Positions 52,001 to 62,851 of a stretch of DNA of 64,000 nt are shown here, piece after piece (position 1 is the stretch's first letter; each line of letters opens with the position of its first letter). The position numbers and the translations under genes were made by a program. The stretch comes from Thermodesulfobacteriota bacterium. Its GTDB lineage: Bacteria; Desulfobacterota_D; UBA1144; Nemesobacterales; UBA2774. The notes under the pieces are model-generated. The model searched no databases, had not been told where the DNA came from, and was given only the letters and a program-made list of their open reading frames with translations. The DNA is taken from contig JBFMCV010000002.1 of NCBI GenBank assembly GCA_040754335.1, positions 1 to 64,000 of the forward strand. Direction: 5' to 3'.

Positions 52001-53341
52001 ATCATAGACAAGAGCATACAGGCATTGAAGGAAGGAAAAGAAAGGAGCATAACGAAGCCGCTCGAGAACGCGGCCAGCAAGTTCGTCGAGACCTGGGAAG
52101 TGGAGTCGGGCCTCATGACCTACGCCCAGGCCGTGGCCGAGCAGATGGAGTTCGCGATAGAAGAGGGCAGGAACCTCGGGATGACAATAGACGAATGGTT
52201 CGAATTCGCGAATCACTCTTCCTACCAGCACGCGAGGGACAGGGCCAGGCTGATGGGAATAGAAGCCGCGTGGGACGCGGAGCTCTCGAGGACTCCCGAG
52301 GGATACTATCAGGTCAAGGGCGGAATAGAGTACGCCATAGCGAAATCGCTCGCGGTCGCTCCTTACGCAGACCTTATATGGATGGAAACCAAGACCGCAA
52401 ACTACGAAGAAGCGAAGGAGTTCGCCGAGGCTATACACGCCGAGTTCCCGGACAAGATGCTCGCGTACAACCTGTCGCCGTCCTTCAACTGGGACACGAC
52501 CGGGATGAGCGAGGACGAGATGAGGAACTTCCCGAAAGAGATCGGGAAGCTCGGCTACGTGTTCGACTTCATCACCTACGGCGGGCACCAGATAGACGGT
52601 CTCGCGGCGGAAGAGTTCGCGACGGCTCTCAAGCAGGACGGGATGCTCGCGCTCGCGAGGCTCCAGAGGAAGTTCAGGCTGCTTGATTCGCCCTACAGGA
52701 CTCCGCAGACGCTCGTCGGAGGGCCGAGACTCGACGGCGCGCTCGCCGCATCGTCGGGACGTACCGCTACTACCGTCGCCATGGGCAAGGGCTCGACACA
52801 GGTGCAGCACCTAGTCGAGACCGAAGTCCCGCCGAGGATACTCGAGGACTGGCTCGAGCTCTGGTCCGAGCACTACGGCATACCGGGCCGCCTGAGCGTC
52901 AAGCTGAGGCCCCACACGGCCGGCTCCGAGCTCCTCGAGCTTACGGTCAAGGACGAGGGCGGTAACAAAGTCGCCGACGTCATATTCGCCACGATACACG
53001 ACCGCTGGGGGAACAACTTCGTTTCCGTCAGGGACCAGAATACGTTCGAAGACAAGTTCCGGAAGAAGAGGCTCATGGCCCTCATACACATATTCCTGAT
53101 ACACAGGTATAAGGCCGTCTCCGTGCACTACGTGAGCCCGACCGAGGACAACCAGAAACAGGCCCAGGGTATGAAGGCTATGGGTATATACGACGAGGTC
53201 AACACCGAGATCGGGCACATCATAGTTGCGAGGGTCAATACGGAGAGAGTTAAGGAGCTGCTTGCCCCGGACCTCACCGAGCTCAAGAGTTTCATAGCGA
53301 AGAAATCGAAGCCGAAGGGCAAGAAAAAAGACAAGCAGTAA
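49091..53341 (+). CDS. Fused malate synthase / ICL2-type isocitrate lyase (bifunctional glyoxylate shunt enzyme)
   Basis: 1416-residue protein expected to cleave isocitrate to succinate and glyoxylate and condense glyoxylate with acetyl-CoA to malate. Residues about 1-650 are malate synthase A-like, with [10 protein letters not shown] (320-329). Residues about 655-1250 match the long isocitrate lyase 2 type: [26 protein letters not shown] (745-756), signature KKCGHQGGK (853-861, catalytic Cys855) and SPSFNW (1129-1134). About 1255-1395 correspond to the C-terminal domain of mycobacterial ICL2, a GNAT-like acetyl-CoA-responsive module there ([29 protein letters not shown]). A Lys-rich tail ends it. 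AAGGAG is six bases before the ATG; a strong terminator follows. Confidence 0.93.
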   Translation: MSTVRDISKQPFKVISAPRNLQIRNSLLSEYADIYTPQVLEALKALSVFNKDQKLLMEKRYARRAQRNRNRERIRFLNPNDFIPRTNIKVQDARDGKFVGSEIPHDLQRQWIQGTGPAAKPNTSLDKSIRNVAYALLSGADGWMFDGEDALGQINTMSLDNQRNLKLAIRKDPVFMNVAEQVSREMNDWAKGFFGREIILDWRKQLDFTTKIFRARGLHLDDRHIRDENGLMLSASIVDVVLYIVNNYQELDKSGSSLVLYLPKIQTAEEAAFWNELLSALEDHLNLPLGAIKVYVLVEQLEATFQLMEIRAALGRHFVGFNTGRWDYINSVSDAMAWDQSFINPNIESITMTYGYMRNYEDRVRRAVNTPGVNHNYALWQGGMEPNIPVGSDKGVKEGMKKAVEGAKREQQAGASGKWVAHWKMVHIVRPVWEEAGEENQMGKKFPPLTYTDEDADGLTLLEPAPRTVRGARNLISVALQYGNAFGQGFQAAALKPADFFGNDDILYLMEDMATGEIRLSILWEWVDKGAVLTEDDKETGVKAGDIFTSDLFERLLAEEYDKLLKAKDKDVHDDSKPTTLPIAREIVETYVLDNIKTPWYIDLLNINLNNHDLSTAKIRIKQYMDAFKKDGTRITENLDFLPETRIDTTLEDELDSFEREVREMKEWFAQPRFKGIRRLYSARQVVQQAGTIENDYTVARRYSEEFYNRLRELFAKGEQITTFGPYSPGQIVTMKRIGIEGIYLGGWATSAKGSLSEDPGPDLASYPLSQVPDEAAGLVRALLTADRNQKFMRSRMSEKERKATPKVDYRPFIIADADTGHGGDAHVRNLIKRFVEAGVTGYHIEDQKPGTKKCGHQGGKVLVPVDEQIKRLNAARFQLDIMKVPGIIVARTDAEAANLLDGRGDERDQPFILGATNTTVPGYKNCYLAILKRFFDKGITDVNGFMMYKISDAEYDEVYEWFDKVGLTPIIDKSIQALKEGKERSITKPLENAASKFVETWEVESGLMTYAQAVAEQMEFAIEEGRNLGMTIDEWFEFANHSSYQHARDRARLMGIEAAWDAELSRTPEGYYQVKGGIEYAIAKSLAVAPYADLIWMETKTANYEEAKEFAEAIHAEFPDKMLAYNLSPSFNWDTTGMSEDEMRNFPKEIGKLGYVFDFITYGGHQIDGLAAEEFATALKQDGMLALARLQRKFRLLDSPYRTPQTLVGGPRLDGALAASSGRTATTVAMGKGSTQVQHLVETEVPPRILEDWLELWSEHYGIPGRLSVKLRPHTAGSELLELTVKDEGGNKVADVIFATIHDRWGNNFVSVRDQNTFEDKFRKKRLMALIHIFLIHRYKAVSVHYVSPTEDNQKQAQGMKAMGIYDEVNTEIGHIIVARVNTERVKELLAPDLTELKSFIAKKSKPKGKKKDKQ

Positions 53342-53360
53342 ACTTTAAGACAGCGAGTTG

Positions 53361-53396
53361 CGGAGGCCCCGGTCAAAAAGGGCCTCCGGGTTTTTC
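53361..53396 (+). terminator. Rho-independent terminator of the glyoxylate-shunt gene
   Basis: Nine-bp perfect stem CGGAGGCCC / GGGCCTCCG around an A-rich loop, followed by GGTTTTTC, 20 bp after the stop codon. A textbook intrinsic terminator. Confidence 0.9.
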
Positions 53397-53423
53397 AATC
53401 CGTGACGGAGGGAGTTTTAAACG

Positions 53424-53516
53424 ATGATCGAGCTGCTTCCGCCTTTCCTGTACGCGATCTTTCTTCTCGGGTTCGTCCTCGCGCTTTTGCTCAAGGCGAG
53501 GAATATAAAGGACTAG
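53424..53516 (+). CDS. 30-residue single-pass membrane miniprotein
   Basis: ATG at 53,424 to TAG gives MIELLPPFLYAIFLLGFVLA then LLLKARNIKD: one hydrophobic helix (about 5-22) with a basic C-terminal end. GGAGGGAG is nine bases upstream, a strong ribosome-binding site, and it lies 28 bp after the terminator. Size and layout resemble small stress or accessory membrane peptides. Its own promoter is not obvious. Confidence 0.5.
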   Translation: MIELLPPFLYAIFLLGFVLALLLKARNIKD

Positions 53517-53801
53517 GCACACACACGTAGTGTGCTTTTCGGTTCCTTCCGGTTTATCAGCTTAAATCAGCGTCTGAAGCCCAACCCGTTCGCCCTGAGC
53601 TTGCCTGCAATAAATTCAGGCCGCGACCACGTTTGTATATCGCGCCAAGATGGCGCTCCTACAATAAACGTAATCCTTTCTCAGTAGGAGCGGCTTCCAG
53701 CCGCGATTCCAATAGAAAAGAGTGAAGGGTGGGAAGTTATTGCAGCACGAACGGGTTTTGCTTCGCTGTTGGTTTGGGCAGAGAAACTTCGGTAGGACCG
53801 T
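53517..53801. repeat. Repeat block between the miniprotein and trhO
   Basis: ACACACGTAGTGTG palindrome, then CCAACCCGTTCGCCCTGAGC (family F), a family C pair at 53,637-53,708 (CGCGCCAAGATGGCGCTCC, GTAGGAGCGGCTTCCAGCC) and a family D element from 53,747 that continues into the 3' end of trhO. No gene seen. Confidence 0.7.
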
Positions 53802-54725
53802 TTATGAGCGGACATTGTCCGCCCTCGATTTGTATCCCTGCCTCTCGCGGGTCTTCCTGCGGTTGTGCTCGTGGTGTTCCTCGAGGCATTCTACGGAGCA
53901 GCAGCCTTCGTTCTCATCGCTGCATCTCTTGCACAGTATCACGAGGTCGTCGCAGGCGGTGTTCCTGCAGTTCTGGTAGCGGTCGGAGCTCTCGCCGCAG
54001 ACGACGCAGCGTGATATCACCACGCCCTCGGCCTCGACGTCCGAGACGAGCCTGTCGTCGAAGACGAAGCACTTCCCCTCCCAGAGCGTGTCCGGATATT
54101 TCTGGCAGAAGTTGATGATTCCGTCCTTTAGCTGGCGGACGTCGGTAAAGCCCCTGCTTATCATGTAGGCGGTCGCCTTCTCGCACCTTATCCCGCCCGT
54201 GCAGTATGTCACGATCTTGCTATGTTTCTTGTCCTTGAGCTCTTCGAGGGCTTCCGGGAACTCGCGGAACGAATCCATCTTCGGAATCACGGCGTTCCTG
54301 AACCTCCCGACGTCCGACTCGTAGCTGTTCCGCGTGTCGAGCATGATGAAGTCCTCGCCGCTCTCGTATAGGGCGATGAGCTCTTCGGGGGTGATGTACT
54401 TCCCTCTCTTGCTCATATCCACTTCCTTTTCGAGACGGATAATCTCCATCTTCACCCTTACTATGAGCTTCCTGAACGGGAGGAAGGACGCGGTCTCTTC
54501 CTTGAAATTGACGTCCGAGAACCCTTCGATCGAGGTAAGGAATTCTTTGTACCTCTCCACCTGCTCCCGCGTTCCAGCGAATGAGCCGTTTATGCCCTCG
54601 CGCGCGACGAGCAGCTTCCCGAGGAGCCCTTCCTTGCAGCAGAACTCTCTCTGCCGGGCGGCGAAGCCGTCGGGGTCGGCTATTTCGATGAATTTATAGA
54701 AGAGGATTATGTGTACGTCGTTCAT
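53802..54725 (-). CDS. trhO: tRNA uridine(34) hydroxylase (rhodanese-like TrhO)
   Basis: Cytosolic oxygen-dependent enzyme of the YceA/TrhO family that hydroxylates U34 of certain tRNAs, the first step toward cmo5U/mo5U. The 307 residues have the N-terminal domain (ILFYKFIEIADPDGF, LLVAREGINGSFAG), a rhodanese domain with active Cys in TYCTGGIRCEKA (about 194) and a Cys-rich C-terminal tail (CVVCGESS, NCRNTACDD, CKRC, CCSVEC). The last codons and TAA lie in a family D repeat, which may have replaced the original 3' end. Confidence 0.92.
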   Translation of the reverse strand: MNDVHIILFYKFIEIADPDGFAARQREFCCKEGLLGKLLVAREGINGSFAGTREQVERYKEFLTSIEGFSDVNFKEETASFLPFRKLIVRVKMEIIRLEKEVDMSKRGKYITPEELIALYESGEDFIMLDTRNSYESDVGRFRNAVIPKMDSFREFPEALEELKDKKHSKIVTYCTGGIRCEKATAYMISRGFTDVRQLKDGIINFCQKYPDTLWEGKCFVFDDRLVSDVEAEGVVISRCVVCGESSDRYQNCRNTACDDLVILCKRCSDENEGCCSVECLEEHHEHNRRKTRERQGYKSRADNVRS

Positions 54726-54731
54726 TGCGTC

Positions 54732-55061
54732 TCATTTGCCGGATGTAATATTTCCCTTTGCGTCTTCCTTCAGGCGGGCAGGAATGTCCATCCGCTCATG
54801 GAGTATGCTGATTATACCCAATACTCCTCCTGAAAGAACCCGGAAGAATATGAAGTGCCTCTCATAACGTATGTAGAAAATCTTTTCAAACCCCGTGCGT
54901 TCGAGCGTTCGCCAGAGCTTCTGATCCTTCTGGGCATTCGAAATCGCGTCGTGCATTCCGCGCATGTATTCTACAGCCTTCCGCTCTCCCCACTTCTCAA
55001 GTGTGTAATCCCATATCTCGTCCTGTCTCCTGTCCGCGGCGGGGAAAAAACGATACCGCAT
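54732..55061 (-). CDS. parE: RelE/ParE-family toxin
   Basis: 109-residue type II toxin. RYRFFPAADRRQDEIWDYTL, RKAVEYMRGMHDAISN, and the C-terminal YERHFIFFRV with GIISILHERMD match the ParE/RelE fold. ParE members poison DNA gyrase while RelE cleave mRNA; His at the C-terminal HERMD position fits ParE. The ATG overlaps the antitoxin stop by one base (TAATG), so the pair is coupled. Confidence 0.9.
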   Translation of the reverse strand: MRYRFFPAADRRQDEIWDYTLEKWGERKAVEYMRGMHDAISNAQKDQKLWRTLERTGFEKIFYIRYERHFIFFRVLSGGVLGIISILHERMDIPARLKEDAKGNITSGK

Positions 55062-55321
55062 TATGATTTCTGTTTACCGCGGTTTCTCGAGATCACGTCA
55101 TCGGCGCTTACCTCTACGAATTCGCTCTCCCCGGCGCTCATGCCGGGTTCGAGCTCGCCGCGGAGCCGCTGCCACCTGTGCTCTTCGAGACGCTCATAAT
55201 CCTGTCTTATGAGGGCCCGTATGTATTCGCTAACGGACTCGTACATGCCTTCGGGCCCCGTACGCTCCCTGACGAATTTGATCAGCTTTCCCGATATTCT
55301 CACGTTTACGCTTTCAGCCAT
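55061..55321 (-). CDS. parD: ParD/CopG-family antitoxin
   Basis: 86-residue antitoxin. The N-terminal ribbon-helix-helix (SVNVRISGKLIKFVRERTG, then YESVSEYIRALIRQDYE) should bind DNA, and the disordered C-terminal part (EFVEVSADDVISRNRGKQKS) would wrap the toxin. TAAGGGGG precedes the ATG. A strong promoter and an operator-like palindrome are just upstream, so autoregulation is expected. Confidence 0.9.
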   Translation of the reverse strand: MAESVNVRISGKLIKFVRERTGPEGMYESVSEYIRALIRQDYERLEEHRWQRLRGELEPGMSAGESEFVEVSADDVISRNRGKQKS

Positions 55322-55345
55322 CGCTTGCGCCCCCTTACTCAGGAT

Positions 55346-55374
55346 ATTATAGAATATGTATCGAGAAACATCAA
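55346..55374 (-). promoter_or_regulatory. Sigma-70-type promoter of parDE
   Basis: Minus-strand TTGATG (55,369-55,374), 17-bp spacer and consensus TATAAT (55,346-55,351). It leaves a leader of about 18 nt before the parD ATG. Confidence 0.7.
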
Positions 55375-55375
55375 T

Positions 55376-55398
55376 TTTGTGAGAAATATGCTCACAAA
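55376..55398. promoter_or_regulatory. Operator-like palindrome upstream of parDE
   Basis: TTTGTGAG and CTCACAAA are perfect inverted arms around AAATATG, directly upstream of the -35. A symmetric site here fits binding by the ribbon-helix-helix antitoxin. Confidence 0.6.
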
Positions 55399-55480
55399 TA
55401 AGACCATGGATGTAGGGGGTTTTGCGGCTCGGCGGATAAAGCCTCGGGATTGTCTATCGCAGCGCTGAAGTTGTTGCCAT

Positions 55481-55572
55481 AAAAAGAAAAAGAGGGAGCA
55501 CCCGTTACCGGAATGCGCCCTCTTTTCTTAAAGGAGGATGGAGGATAGATTTAAGTGCGTTACTTAACTTTC
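55481..55572 (-). ncRNA. Candidate small RNA with C/U-rich seed (about 92 nt)
   Basis: A good minus-strand promoter (55,579-55,607) faces an intrinsic terminator (stem about 55,486-55,529 with T-run complementary to 55,481-55,485), predicting a transcript of about 92 nt. It would start with a TTAAGT/ACTTAA hairpin, then an unpaired ATCTATCCTCCATCCTCCTT, then the terminator stem AAGAAAAGAGGG / CCCTCTTTTTCTT. The repeated CCTCC can pair with GGAGG ribosome-binding sites. No open frame fits. Could instead be a terminated leader of parDE. Confidence 0.5.
55486..55529 (-). terminator. Intrinsic terminator of the candidate small RNA
   Basis: On the minus strand AAGAAAAGAGGGCGCA pairs with TGCTCCCTCTTTTTCTT with one bulge, around CGGTAACGGG, ending in a T-run. 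It also has the right sequence to end plus-strand transcripts. Confidence 0.7.
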
Positions 55573-55578
55573 ATTATT

Positions 55579-55607
55579 AATATAAAGGATGGCTCTTAAT
55601 TTGTCAA
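55579..55607 (-). promoter_or_regulatory. Sigma-70-type promoter of the candidate small RNA
   Basis: Minus-strand TTGACA (55,602-55,607), 17-bp spacer, TATATT (55,579-55,584). No supported CDS starts downstream before the terminator at 55,529-55,481. Confidence 0.65.
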
Positions 55608-55712
55608 GCGGAATTTTCACTGCGAATTTTATCCTTTGTTAACGGAGATTATTGCCGCGGATAAGCGCTGACCGGCGCTGCAAGACGATCGCACGCATAG
55701 CCCGAGACGGGG

Positions 55713-58391
<2,679 letters not shown>

Positions 58392-58766
58392 GATGGTAGG
58401 GGCTCGTCTGATACGTGTTACAGCTACGTGCGTTCTTCTGTCCCGGAACGTCCGCAGGTAAAAGCCCTTTTATCCTCCTCTCCGATCTTCGTGTGTCGTT
58501 ATTCCCTGCGTGCCCGGATACGGACGGGAACCGCACACTGTGTGTATTATTTTACAGCGGAGACGGCCCGGTATGAATAGTCTCATATTAATTAGAGCCG
58601 AGTGCTGATAACTCTGAGCCGGGTTTCACCGGGCGGTGGCGATCTTGAGGATAGAAGGGTTTATTGTTTATGAGGTCTAACGTGACAGAACGGTGTTTCG
58701 ATATAAAAAATACCGTAAAATTAATTTCGGTGATCGACCCGTGACCCCGGGGGGGTGAAGCGGTTT
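58392..58766. other. Intergenic region between the GH63 and DUF2934 genes
   Basis: 375 bp with a CACACTGTGTGTATT palindrome-like motif near 58,533 and otherwise no recognised repeat, RNA or gene. The two flanking genes run in the same direction (minus), so this is the GH63 leader and the DUF2934 3' flank. Confidence 0.45.
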
Positions 58767-58988
58767 CTACTTTTTCTTCTTTCCGAAGACAATAGTCTCG
58801 GCCTCGAGCCAGTGCTCGACGTCTTTTCCGTGGACGCATCCGCTCTTCTCGTAAAGCTCGTATGCGACTCTCGCGATCTTGTCGTGAACGGACTCTTTGG
58901 ACGAAGAGGATTTTTTGCCCGCGGTCTTGGGGTTGGCCGCCTTTTTGCTTGCAGTCCTTTTCGGTGCTGCTTCTTTTTTAGTCGCCAT
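58767..58988 (-). CDS. DUF2934 domain protein
   Basis: 73-residue protein: a Lys/Ala/Ser-rich histone-tail-like N-terminus (about 1-30, KRTASKKAANPKTAGKK) and a short DUF2934 domain (about 34-68, HDKIARVAYELYEKSGCVHG and DVEHWLEAE), where the family shows IRxRAYELWE..G...GxDxxHWLxAE. Function unknown; possibly nucleic-acid-binding. AAAGGAG precedes the ATG. Confidence 0.8.
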   Translation of the reverse strand: MATKKEAAPKRTASKKAANPKTAGKKSSSSKESVHDKIARVAYELYEKSGCVHGKDVEHWLEAETIVFGKKKK

Positions 58989-59424
58989 CTTGGGCTCTCC
59001 TTTACCCGTAATATATGAACATAAATATTATTTTCATACAATGATATATCAATATCCGTCCGGTGTCATCTCCGAATTTTCAGATTAACACGAAATTCAT
59101 ATTAAGACAGCCCGGTTGTGTGCGGCTACTCGCTACTCCCGTATATACCCGGATCGTCGGCGCCGGCACACCCGCTTACTTGACACATTGTTTGAGCCTA
59201 GCTTAATATTTGAGAGGGCAGCTCGTCCACGCGCTGTCGCGTCTCCCGTCGTTGTGCTTACGTTCATATCGGTCAGGTATTCGGTGTGCGTCTGATGAGG
59301 CAACGCTTCACCGGCGGGAAGGGTGGACGTTCTACATCTTATCAGCGGCTCGTTCGTATGATTCACGTAACGGACGGCGGGATCGAATCAAGAAAACCGG
59401 AGATAGCGAGGAGGAGTCGGAAAA
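58989..59424. other. Divergent intergenic region
   Basis: 436 bp. The left part is the AT-rich leader of the DUF2934 gene. TTGACA (59,180-59,185) with an 18-bp spacer and TAATAT (59,204-59,209) is a candidate promoter for the next gene, giving a leader of about 210 nt. Nothing else is recognised. Confidence 0.4.
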
Positions 59425-59907
59425 ATGAAAACTGGAATATACACTCTGATCGTTGTTATGGCCGCGGTTTCGGGGCTCTTCACGACGGCGGCTCTGGGGG
59501 ATTTGTCGGGCGGCGAAACGAGGGCGAAGCTGATTGGCTCCTGGGTGTGGGAAGAAGGAGAGGGGATCAGCCGCACAGTGACCTCGTACTCGTTCAGCGG
59601 CGACGGCACGTTCACATGGACTGTGGCGCAGCCGGGGATGCCGGGATCGTCCGGCAACAGGACGGTAACGGGCAGCTGGCGTCTCGAGACCGCAGAGAAA
59701 GGGCTAAAAGCGATTTTTGACGAGGCGAACATGCTCATCCTCGAATATCAGGTAAGTGAAGCCGGTACGGACGCCCTTGTGCCGACTTCGAAGAAATACC
59801 TGGTGGTGATAAGCATAGACAATACCCTCGGGGGGAAGGAGACGCTGAGACTGATGCCGCCCGACGGCTCGCTCCCGGGCACGCAGTACTTTTTCAGGGC
59901 GCAGTGA
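59425..59907 (+). CDS. Secreted hypothetical protein, lipocalin-like size
   Basis: 160-residue exported protein with a signal peptide (about 1-25). The mature part is beta-rich (LIGSWVWEEGEG, VTSYSFSGDGTFTWTV, TVTGSWRLETAEKG, YLVVISIDN), a pattern seen in small lipocalin-like proteins, but no family is certain. Strong GGAGGAG eight bases before the ATG. It stands alone. Confidence 0.7.
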   Translation: MKTGIYTLIVVMAAVSGLFTTAALGDLSGGETRAKLIGSWVWEEGEGISRTVTSYSFSGDGTFTWTVAQPGMPGSSGNRTVTGSWRLETAEKGLKAIFDEANMLILEYQVSEAGTDALVPTSKKYLVVISIDNTLGGKETLRLMPPDGSLPGTQYFFRAQ

Positions 59908-60299
59908 TACAGGCTTGTGCCAGGCGGCCCGAGACCAGCCCGGGCGTGTCATTGCCGTTCACGTGACATCGGACCGGAAATCAGATACGCGGCGTTTCTG
60001 AGCGGTGGAGCGCGAATCGAACGGGGAGGCTGAACGTGAATGCGGTATGCCCCGGATCGGGTTGCGTCGTTATTCCATTTTCTTTAATATCGGTCGCCGC
60101 TGGCCATCTCTATTTACAACTCACCCCAAGTGCACTATTAATTTAGACGTGAGGACTTTGAACAGAATTTGGCCGGAGTCGACGACAAAGCCTGTTAACT
60201 ACCCGAGTTGCCTGTTAATTTCCGAAAGTCCATTCCCGGCGCTGCCGGTCGAACGGTAAAAAGCACGGTGAGATTCCGTGAAAAGTCCGAAGGTCGGAA
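59908..60299. other. Gap before the hybrid kinase gene
   Basis: 392 bp without a supported gene. Near the end, CACGG/CCGTG (60,263-60,279) and CCGA/TCGG (60,288-60,298) form two small hairpins just before the kinase ATG, the second overlapping the place for a ribosome-binding site. An 84-codon frame at 60,005-60,259 has no coding support. Confidence 0.4.
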
Positions 60300-62783
60300 A
60301 TGAAAGAGGACAATAAGACAAAGAAGCAGCTCCTGACCGAGATCGAAGGGCTCCGTCTCGAATCGGCCCGTTACCGAGAGAACGAGAAAGAGCTCGCCCG
60401 CCGTGTGGAGGAGCTCTCCGTATGTATCCGGAGCATCGGTGACGGCGTGATCGTCGCCGGGACGGACGGCTGCATAATGCTTATCAACAGTAAGGCTGAG
60501 GAGCTCACCGGCTTCACCCCGGGAGAAGCTGCAGGGAAGCCGCTCGGGGAGGTCCTGCGTCTCTATAATGATAACGACAGGGAAAACCCTATAGATCTCG
60601 CGAACCGGGTTCTGGAAACGGGCGAGAAGCTCGGTCTGCCGAGAGATACGGTTCTCGTCACGCGCGACGGGTCATCCCGTTTCGTCTCGGCGAGCTTCGC
60701 CCCTGTAAGTTACGAGGAAACCGACTTCAGGGGAGTGGTCGTGGTGTTCCGCGATATAACGAGGCTCAGGGAAACGGAACGGGGACTGATAGAGAGCGAG
60801 AAGAAATACCGCACCATCATCGAGAACAGCTACGATCTAATATACGAGGTGGATTCCGGGGGGAACATACTCTACGTGAACCCGATCTGCCTCGAGCTTA
60901 CCGGATACACGCAGTCGGAGCTCCTCGGGAAAAACGCCTTCGATTTCATGCATCCGGACGACATGCCGGCTGCGCTCGCCGTCTTCATGCGCGCCGTGTC
61001 TAACCTCACCACGGAGAAGGCTACGTTCAGGGCGCTCCACAAATCGGGGGAATACCGGTGGCTCGAGTGCGTGGGCAAACCGTTCCTTACGGCCGCGGGG
61101 GAGATACGCGGCGTCATTATCACGAGGGACGTTTCCGAGCGGAAGGCGAGGGAAGAGGAGCTCCTTGCGCTCAATACACTGATGAAAGCCGTGCACAGGT
61201 TCCTCGATCTCCGCGAGGTCTACGACGTCGCGCTCGACGTGATAATGAATATGGAAAACATGGACATGGCCATAATATATCTCGTGGACGGGGAGAGGAA
61301 GGAGGCCGTCGTGCAGGCGAGCAGGAACTTCCCCGAACATTATCTGGAGAGGGCGGGGAGGATACCCAGCCCGAGGGGGCTCACCTGGAAGGTCATAAAC
61401 TCAGGCGCGGTCGTGAACATCGAGGACGCGCAGAAGGACGGGGAGATCGGGCCTGCGGGAAGGGAGCTCGGGCACCACAGCCTGCTGGGCATACCGATAT
61501 TCCTTGAAAACGAAGTTATAGGCGTAATATGGTTCCTCGGCTACAAGGAGCGGAAGTTCAGCGAGCATGAAGTCCGCCTCCTCTCGGCGATGGGGGACCA
61601 GATCGGGATAGCGATAGCGAAGGCGAAGATGCTCGAGGAGATCAAGTCGGCCCAGGAAAAGCTCGTCCAGTCGGAGAAGCTCGCCTCCCTCGGGCAGATG
61701 ATATCGAGCATCGCGCATGAAATAAACAACCCCCTCACCCCGGTCGTCGGTTATTCGCAGAGGCTGCTGGCGATGCCCGGTCTCGACGATAACGAGAAGA
61801 AATCGCTCGAAATCATAAACGTCTCGGCCCAGAGGGTCGCGAAGATAATCGAGAAGCTGCTTTCGTTCTCGAGGAATTACACACCGCAGAGGACGTATGA
61901 GGACATAAACGCGCTCGTGAGGGAGTGCGTGGATTTCAGGGACTACCAGCTGAAGCTCGGGAACATAGAAACGGTCACCGACCTCGATGAGGGGATACCC
62001 AAGACAATGGTGGATTCCGCCCAGATGCGGCAGGTATTTACGAACATCATTCTCAACGCCGAGCAGGCGATGAGCGGAGGGGACATCAGGGGGCGCCTGA
62101 GAGCCGTGACCAGGCTCAGGAACGGGAGCGTCATAGAAATCACGTTCGAGGACAACGGCCCCGGAATACCTAAAGACGTGATCGGAAAGATTTTCGACCC
62201 GTTCTTCACCACCAAGGAGCCCGGCAAGGGCACGGGCCTCGGTCTCGCCGTTGCATACGGGATAATTAACGAGCACGGCGGGGAGATCCGCGCGGAAAGC
62301 GCTCCGGGGCAGGGTGCGGTTTTCGTAGTCAGCCTGCCGGTGTTGGGAGAGGCTGAAGTGCCGGTCGTGCGCAGCGAGGAGCGCGTACGGAGGAGTTCCG
62401 TGGGTGCCCATGACAAGAGGATGCTCATAGTCGAGGACGAAGAGCTTGTCGTCGATCTGATAAAAGGCGTACTGGAGAATGACGACATCGCCATAGATAT
62501 CGCCAGGGACGGCGAGGAAGCGCTCGCCAAGACCGTTTCCCGCGAATACGATCTGATAGTCTGCGACATCAAGATGCCGGGGATGGGCGGGATCGCGTAT
62601 TACAACAGGATCAGGATATTGAACCCGCCGCTCGCGAAGAAGATCATTTTCATAACGGGCGACCCGAGCAGCGAGACGATGGACTTCCTGAAGACGACTG
62701 GGAACGAGTATATAACAAAACCGTTCAAGGTCGAGCAATTCAGGTCGCGCGTGTGCGAATTGCTGAACACCGGTCAGGATTGA
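60300..62783 (+). CDS. Hybrid sensor histidine kinase (PAS-PAS-GAF-HisKA-HATPase-REC)
   Basis: 827-residue, apparently soluble kinase. Coiled coil about 1-40; PAS 1 about 40-155 (TGFTPGEAAGKPLGEVL); PAS 2 about 165-285; GAF about 295-440; HisKA with phospho-acceptor His473 (SIAHEINNPL); HATPase with N-box Asn586, DNGPGIP (618-624) and GTGLGLAVAYG (644-654); C-terminal receiver with Asp756 and Lys807. No membrane helix, so the signal is probably intracellular. No output regulator lies beside it; the phosphorelay partner is elsewhere. Weak ribosome-binding site. Confidence 0.95.
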   Translation: MKEDNKTKKQLLTEIEGLRLESARYRENEKELARRVEELSVCIRSIGDGVIVAGTDGCIMLINSKAEELTGFTPGEAAGKPLGEVLRLYNDNDRENPIDLANRVLETGEKLGLPRDTVLVTRDGSSRFVSASFAPVSYEETDFRGVVVVFRDITRLRETERGLIESEKKYRTIIENSYDLIYEVDSGGNILYVNPICLELTGYTQSELLGKNAFDFMHPDDMPAALAVFMRAVSNLTTEKATFRALHKSGEYRWLECVGKPFLTAAGEIRGVIITRDVSERKAREEELLALNTLMKAVHRFLDLREVYDVALDVIMNMENMDMAIIYLVDGERKEAVVQASRNFPEHYLERAGRIPSPRGLTWKVINSGAVVNIEDAQKDGEIGPAGRELGHHSLLGIPIFLENEVIGVIWFLGYKERKFSEHEVRLLSAMGDQIGIAIAKAKMLEEIKSAQEKLVQSEKLASLGQMISSIAHEINNPLTPVVGYSQRLLAMPGLDDNEKKSLEIINVSAQRVAKIIEKLLSFSRNYTPQRTYEDINALVRECVDFRDYQLKLGNIETVTDLDEGIPKTMVDSAQMRQVFTNIILNAEQAMSGGDIRGRLRAVTRLRNGSVIEITFEDNGPGIPKDVIGKIFDPFFTTKEPGKGTGLGLAVAYGIINEHGGEIRAESAPGQGAVFVVSLPVLGEAEVPVVRSEERVRRSSVGAHDKRMLIVEDEELVVDLIKGVLENDDIAIDIARDGEEALAKTVSREYDLIVCDIKMPGMGGIAYYNRIRILNPPLAKKIIFITGDPSSETMDFLKTTGNEYITKPFKVEQFRSRVCELLNTGQD

Positions 62784-62851
62784 GTCCCGCCTGCGTTTTC
62801 CGCCGCGGGAGGGCGCCTTTCATCCCGTGTTCATGTCCTCGTTCTCCCGGG

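Noticed and set aside
51425-52810. 461-codon minus-strand frame opposite the fusion gene
   Set aside because: Antisense shadow of GC-rich coding sequence; no motif, while the plus strand carries full isocitrate lyase motifs.
60005-60259. 84-codon plus-strand frame before the kinase
   Set aside because: No ribosome-binding site, odd composition and codon use unlike its neighbours.
60240-60299. Riboswitch in the kinase leader
   Set aside because: Only two short hairpins; no consensus of any riboswitch class recognised.
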